This document shows, piece after piece, positions 49,116 to 51,277 of a DNA stretch of 51,277 bases. The notes under the pieces are model-generated. The model was given only the letters and a program-made list of their open reading frames with translations. It did not search any database and had not been told where the DNA came from. Origin of the DNA: UBA10649 sp964391765 (GTDB taxonomy: Bacteria; Actinomycetota; Actinomycetes; S36-B12); assembly GCA_964391765.1 (NCBI GenBank), contig CAYMNG010000005.1:1-51277 (forward strand). Direction: 5' to 3'. The position numbers and the translations under genes were made by a program. Every line of letters begins with the position of its first letter. Position 1 is the first letter of the stretch.

Positions 49116-49933
49116 CTGACACACCGAGCCTGGCGGACCTACGCGGCCGCGACCTGGGCACCCACGCGGTCGAGTTCGACGACCGCACCGTCATCCTCTA
49201 CGCGCTCGCGATCGGAGCGTCCGTAGACGAGCTCGACCTCGTCTACGAGCGCGACCTGCGCGCCTTGCCGACGCTGGCGTGCGCGCTCGGCCTGTGGGCC
49301 GTCGAGGCCGCCGGGCGACAGGGCGCCTACGATCCCCGACGGTCCCTGCACGCGCGGCAGCAGCTCACGATGCACGGCCGATTGCCGACCGCGGGACCGC
49401 TGGCGATGACCGGCCGGATCACGAACGTCTACGACAAGGGCAAGGCCGCGCTCGTCGAGGTCGAGGCCGCCGCTGAGTCGTTCACGGCGACGTACGGCAT
49501 CTTCCTCCCGGGGATGGGTGGATGGGGGGGTGACCGCGGCCCGTCGTCGGCGCCGGAGAGCAAGACGGAGTGGGGTGTGACCGGCTCGATGACGACGCCC
49601 GCGAACCTAGCGGTGCTGTACCGCCTGACCGGTGACCGGCACCCGCTGCACATCGACCCGGTCGTGGCGGCCGAGATTGGCTTCGACCGGCCGATCCTGC
49701 ACGGCCTGTGCACCGTCGGCATCGCGGTCCGGCTCGCGGCGCGGGCGTGTGGTGCCGATCCGACGGACCTGACCGCCCTCGACGTCCGACTGTCCGCGCC
49801 GGTGTACCCCGGTGACGTCGTGGCGGTCGACGCGGCGGCCGACGGCGTCGACGTGGACTTCCGGGCGAGGGTGGCGGACTCGGTCGTGCTCGCCGGTGGG
49901 CGCGCGTCGTTCGAGAGCGCGAGGACCTCGTGA
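49112..49933 (+). CDS. MaoC-like enoyl-CoA hydratase (two hot-dog domains)
   Basis: A 273-residue double-hot-dog protein starting at the GTG at 49112 after a GGAGAGG site. The C-terminal half has the hydratase-2 motif: YRLTGDRHPLHIDP, with catalytic Asp and His, followed by the typical DRPILHGLCTVGIAVR. The N-terminal hot-dog is degenerate, as in two-domain hydratases of this family. It would add water to 2-enoyl-CoA to give the 3R-hydroxyacyl-CoA. Next to a crotonase lacking classical residues, this is probably the real hydratase of the operon. Confidence 0.9.
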   Translation: MTDTPSLADLRGRDLGTHAVEFDDRTVILYALAIGASVDELDLVYERDLRALPTLACALGLWAVEAAGRQGAYDPRRSLHARQQLTMHGRLPTAGPLAMTGRITNVYDKGKAALVEVEAAAESFTATYGIFLPGMGGWGGDRGPSSAPESKTEWGVTGSMTTPANLAVLYRLTGDRHPLHIDPVVAAEIGFDRPILHGLCTVGIAVRLAARACGADPTDLTALDVRLSAPVYPGDVVAVDAAADGVDVDFRARVADSVVLAGGRASFESARTS

Positions 49934-50676
49934 CCGCCGGCGCGGCCGGCGCGGCACCGCCGCGAATCGGCGTGCTCGGCGGCACCGGGGACCAGGGGCG
50001 CGGGCTGGCCCTGCGGCTGGCGATGTCCGGACTGGACGTCACGGTGGGCTCGCGGCAGGCCGAGCGGGCGGTGTCGGCGGCGGCGGGGATCGGTCACGGC
50101 GTGCAGGGGGCGGACAACCGCGCGTGCGCGGCGGGCGCGGACGTCGTTATCGCGGCGGTCCCGTACGACGGGCACGCGGACCTGTTGCGGTCCTTGACGA
50201 CCGAGCTGGCCGGCAAGGTCGTTGTCGACTGCGTCAACCCGCTCGGGTTCGACGCGCGAGGCGCATACGTGCTCGACGTCCCGGAGGGCTCGGCGGCCGA
50301 GCAGGCCGCGGCGATCCTGCCGGACTCGCTCGTCGTGGGCGCGTTCCACAACGTGTCGGCGGTCCTGCTGCTGGACCCGCTGATCGCCAGCATCGAGACC
50401 GATGTCCTCGTGCTCGGCGACGATCGAGCGGCGACGGACGCCGTCTCGTCGCTCGTCGATCGCATCCCGGGGATGCGCGGCGTCTACGGCGGGAGACTGC
50501 GCAACGCGGCTCAGGTCGAGGCGCTGACCGCGAACCTGATCTCCGTGAACCGTCGCTACAAGGCGCATGCCGGGATTCGCATCACCGACATCGACCATGT
50601 GCGCACCGGACCGGTCGCTGTCGATCGCAGTGCGAGCGGCACCGGCCGGACGCGCGCCTCGAGGGAGGGATCATGA
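49930..50676 (+). CDS. fno: F420:NADPH oxidoreductase-like protein
   Basis: A 248-residue protein that matches F420-dependent NADP reductases: GVLGGTGDQGRGLALRLA near the N-terminus, TVGSRQAERA (NADP phosphate contact), VIAAVPYDGHADLL, KVVVDCVNPLGF, VVGAFHNVSA, and a C-terminal GVYGGRLRNAAQVEALTANLISVN. It transfers hydride between NADPH and F420, probably to supply F420H2 for the LLM enzyme at 45168 or to recycle it. The GTG start overlaps the MaoC stop. The tail after residue 228 is basic and poorly conserved. Confidence 0.9.
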   Translation: MTAGAAGAAPPRIGVLGGTGDQGRGLALRLAMSGLDVTVGSRQAERAVSAAAGIGHGVQGADNRACAAGADVVIAAVPYDGHADLLRSLTTELAGKVVVDCVNPLGFDARGAYVLDVPEGSAAEQAAAILPDSLVVGAFHNVSAVLLLDPLIASIETDVLVLGDDRAATDAVSSLVDRIPGMRGVYGGRLRNAAQVEALTANLISVNRRYKAHAGIRITDIDHVRTGPVAVDRSASGTGRTRASREGS

Positions 50677-51065
50677 CCGCGACCGTCGTCGTCGGATTCG
50701 TCGACTCCCCGGTCGGACGCGCGGCCGTGGACGCCGCCATCCGAGAGTGCCGACTGCGGTCGGCGCGCCTGGTCCTTGTCAGCTCGGTGCCGGGCGGACG
50801 CGGCGATGGTGTCTATGAGCAGCGCGCAGCGATCGAGCAACTCACCGCCGAGGTCGCCGATGCGGGAGTCGAGATCGACTTCCGCGAGTACTCGCGCGGC
50901 AACGACGTCGCCACCGACGTCGTAGACGTGGCGAACGAGGTCGACGCCGAACTGATCGTCATCGGTCTTCGACGACGGTCGCCGGTCGGCAAGATCCTCA
51001 TGGGCAGCAACGCGCAGGCGATACTGCTCGCCGCCGACTGCCCGGTCCTCGCGGTCAAGCCGTAG
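50673..51065 (+). CDS. Universal stress protein (single UspA domain)
   Basis: A 130-residue UspA-fold protein. The start VVVGFVDSPVGRAAVDAAI and the ATP-binding signature in GLRRRSPVGKILMGSNAQAILL (G-x(n)-G-x(n)-GS, about 100-115) fit the ATP-binding class, although the spacing differs slightly from textbook. It overlaps the F420:NADPH oxidoreductase gene (ATGA) and is the last gene of the ligase operon. A stress or energy-sensing role is typical; why it is tied to this pathway is not clear. The 115-bp gap that follows shows no feature I can support apart from the next ribosome-binding site. Confidence 0.85.
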   Translation: MTATVVVGFVDSPVGRAAVDAAIRECRLRSARLVLVSSVPGGRGDGVYEQRAAIEQLTAEVADAGVEIDFREYSRGNDVATDVVDVANEVDAELIVIGLRRRSPVGKILMGSNAQAILLAADCPVLAVKP

Positions 51066-51180
51066 GCCTGCGCGTCGGTCCGCGCCGGGCCGGCCGATCT
51101 GCCCATCTCGTTCGCCCCGCACCCTGCTCGACCAACCCCGTTCGACTCCCACGCAGTCCGATCTTCATCCAGGAGGGGCC

Positions 51181-51277
51181 ATGTCCGTGTCGTTGCAGCA
51201 TCCGTTTGATTTGTTCGGGATTGATGGGTTGTTGTCGGAGGAGGAGCGGGCGATCCGGGGGGTGGTTCGGGACTTCG
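51181..51277 (+). CDS. Acyl-CoA dehydrogenase, N-terminal fragment (3' end outside window)
   Basis: Only 32 codons are inside the window. A perfect AGGAGG site precedes the ATG by 6 bp. The start, SLQHPFDLFGIDGLLSEEER, is typical of acyl-CoA dehydrogenases of the glutaryl-CoA type. Codon use differs from the neighbours: Leu is TTG four times out of five, and GAT, ATT and GGG replace the usual C-ending codons. The short sample limits what can be concluded. Confidence 0.7.
   Translation, partial: MSVSLQHPFDLFGIDGLLSEEERAIRGVVRDF

Noticed and set aside
1..51277. CRISPR arrays, tRNA or rRNA genes, insertion sequences
   Set aside because: I looked for regularly spaced repeats, cloverleaf-like segments and transposase-like proteins and saw none; the only tandem repeats are short (13839 and 20964).

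Overview
The window is about 51 kb of very GC-rich, tightly packed DNA and fits an actinobacterium. The evidence is strong G/C bias at third codon positions, a likely F420-dependent luciferase-like oxidoreductase next to an F420:NADPH oxidoreductase, many acyl-CoA dehydrogenases and TetR regulators, and frequent ATGA/GTGA stop-start overlaps. I see no rRNA, tRNA, CRISPR array, insertion sequence or phage gene. No gap between genes exceeds about 210 bp. I cannot name the genus.

Layout. (1) 2-5966 (+): a ribose-type (CUT2-like) ABC importer, with a lipoprotein binding protein cut by the window edge, a double ATPase and a permease. It is followed by a flavin reductase and an HpaB-type monooxygenase and closes with a strong hairpin at 5977-6013. 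(2) 6039-9226 (+): a three-gene island with a polysaccharide-pyruvyltransferase-like protein and two tandem paralogues that combine a PP-loop (SGGVDS) with a QueC-type Cys4 zinc motif. This is the least explained part of the window. (3) 9347-13874 (+): a second CUT2-like importer plus an orphan lipoprotein. (4) 13863-28556 (-): a run of thirteen genes encoding a homogentisate-dioxygenase-like cupin, an acyl-CoA ligase, a second HpaB-family protein, three acyl-CoA dehydrogenases, an alpha/beta hydrolase, a thiolase, two SDRs, a PaaG-like isomerase, a family III CoA-transferase and an MBL-fold hydrolase. (5) 28720-33931: a divergent TetR regulator, a crotonase with a small ABM monooxygenase, an HMG-CoA-lyase-like enzyme, an amine-dehydrogenase-like Rossmann protein and an AMACR-like racemase. 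(6) 33941-35964 (-): psuK-psuG for pseudouridine breakdown. (7) 36175-42015 (+): a complete branched-chain-amino-acid/amide (HAAT) ABC importer ending in an amidase. (8) 42031-51065: a second TetR (-) and a divergent nine-gene operon with an acyl-CoA ligase, hydrolase, F420-type oxidoreductase, SDR, second amidase, crotonase, MaoC hydratase, F420:NADPH oxidoreductase and universal stress protein. (9) 51181-end: the start of another acyl-CoA dehydrogenase.

How it fits together. Regions 1 and 3-5 look like uptake and degradation of an aromatic or alicyclic compound: import, flavin-dependent hydroxylation, ring cleavage, CoA activation and beta-oxidation. A palindromic 14-mer (consensus TGAAYCYRGRTTCA) recurs in four control regions: before the second importer, between the dioxygenase operon and its tetR, before the crotonase, and between the HMGL-like and Rossmann genes. 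I infer one regulon under the TetR at 28720. Regions 7 and 8 look like a second module for an amide-containing compound. They share a 39-bp promoter element (31 of 39 bases identical) before the importer and before the ligase operon, and I infer control by the TetR at 42031. The substrates of both modules are unknown from sequence alone.
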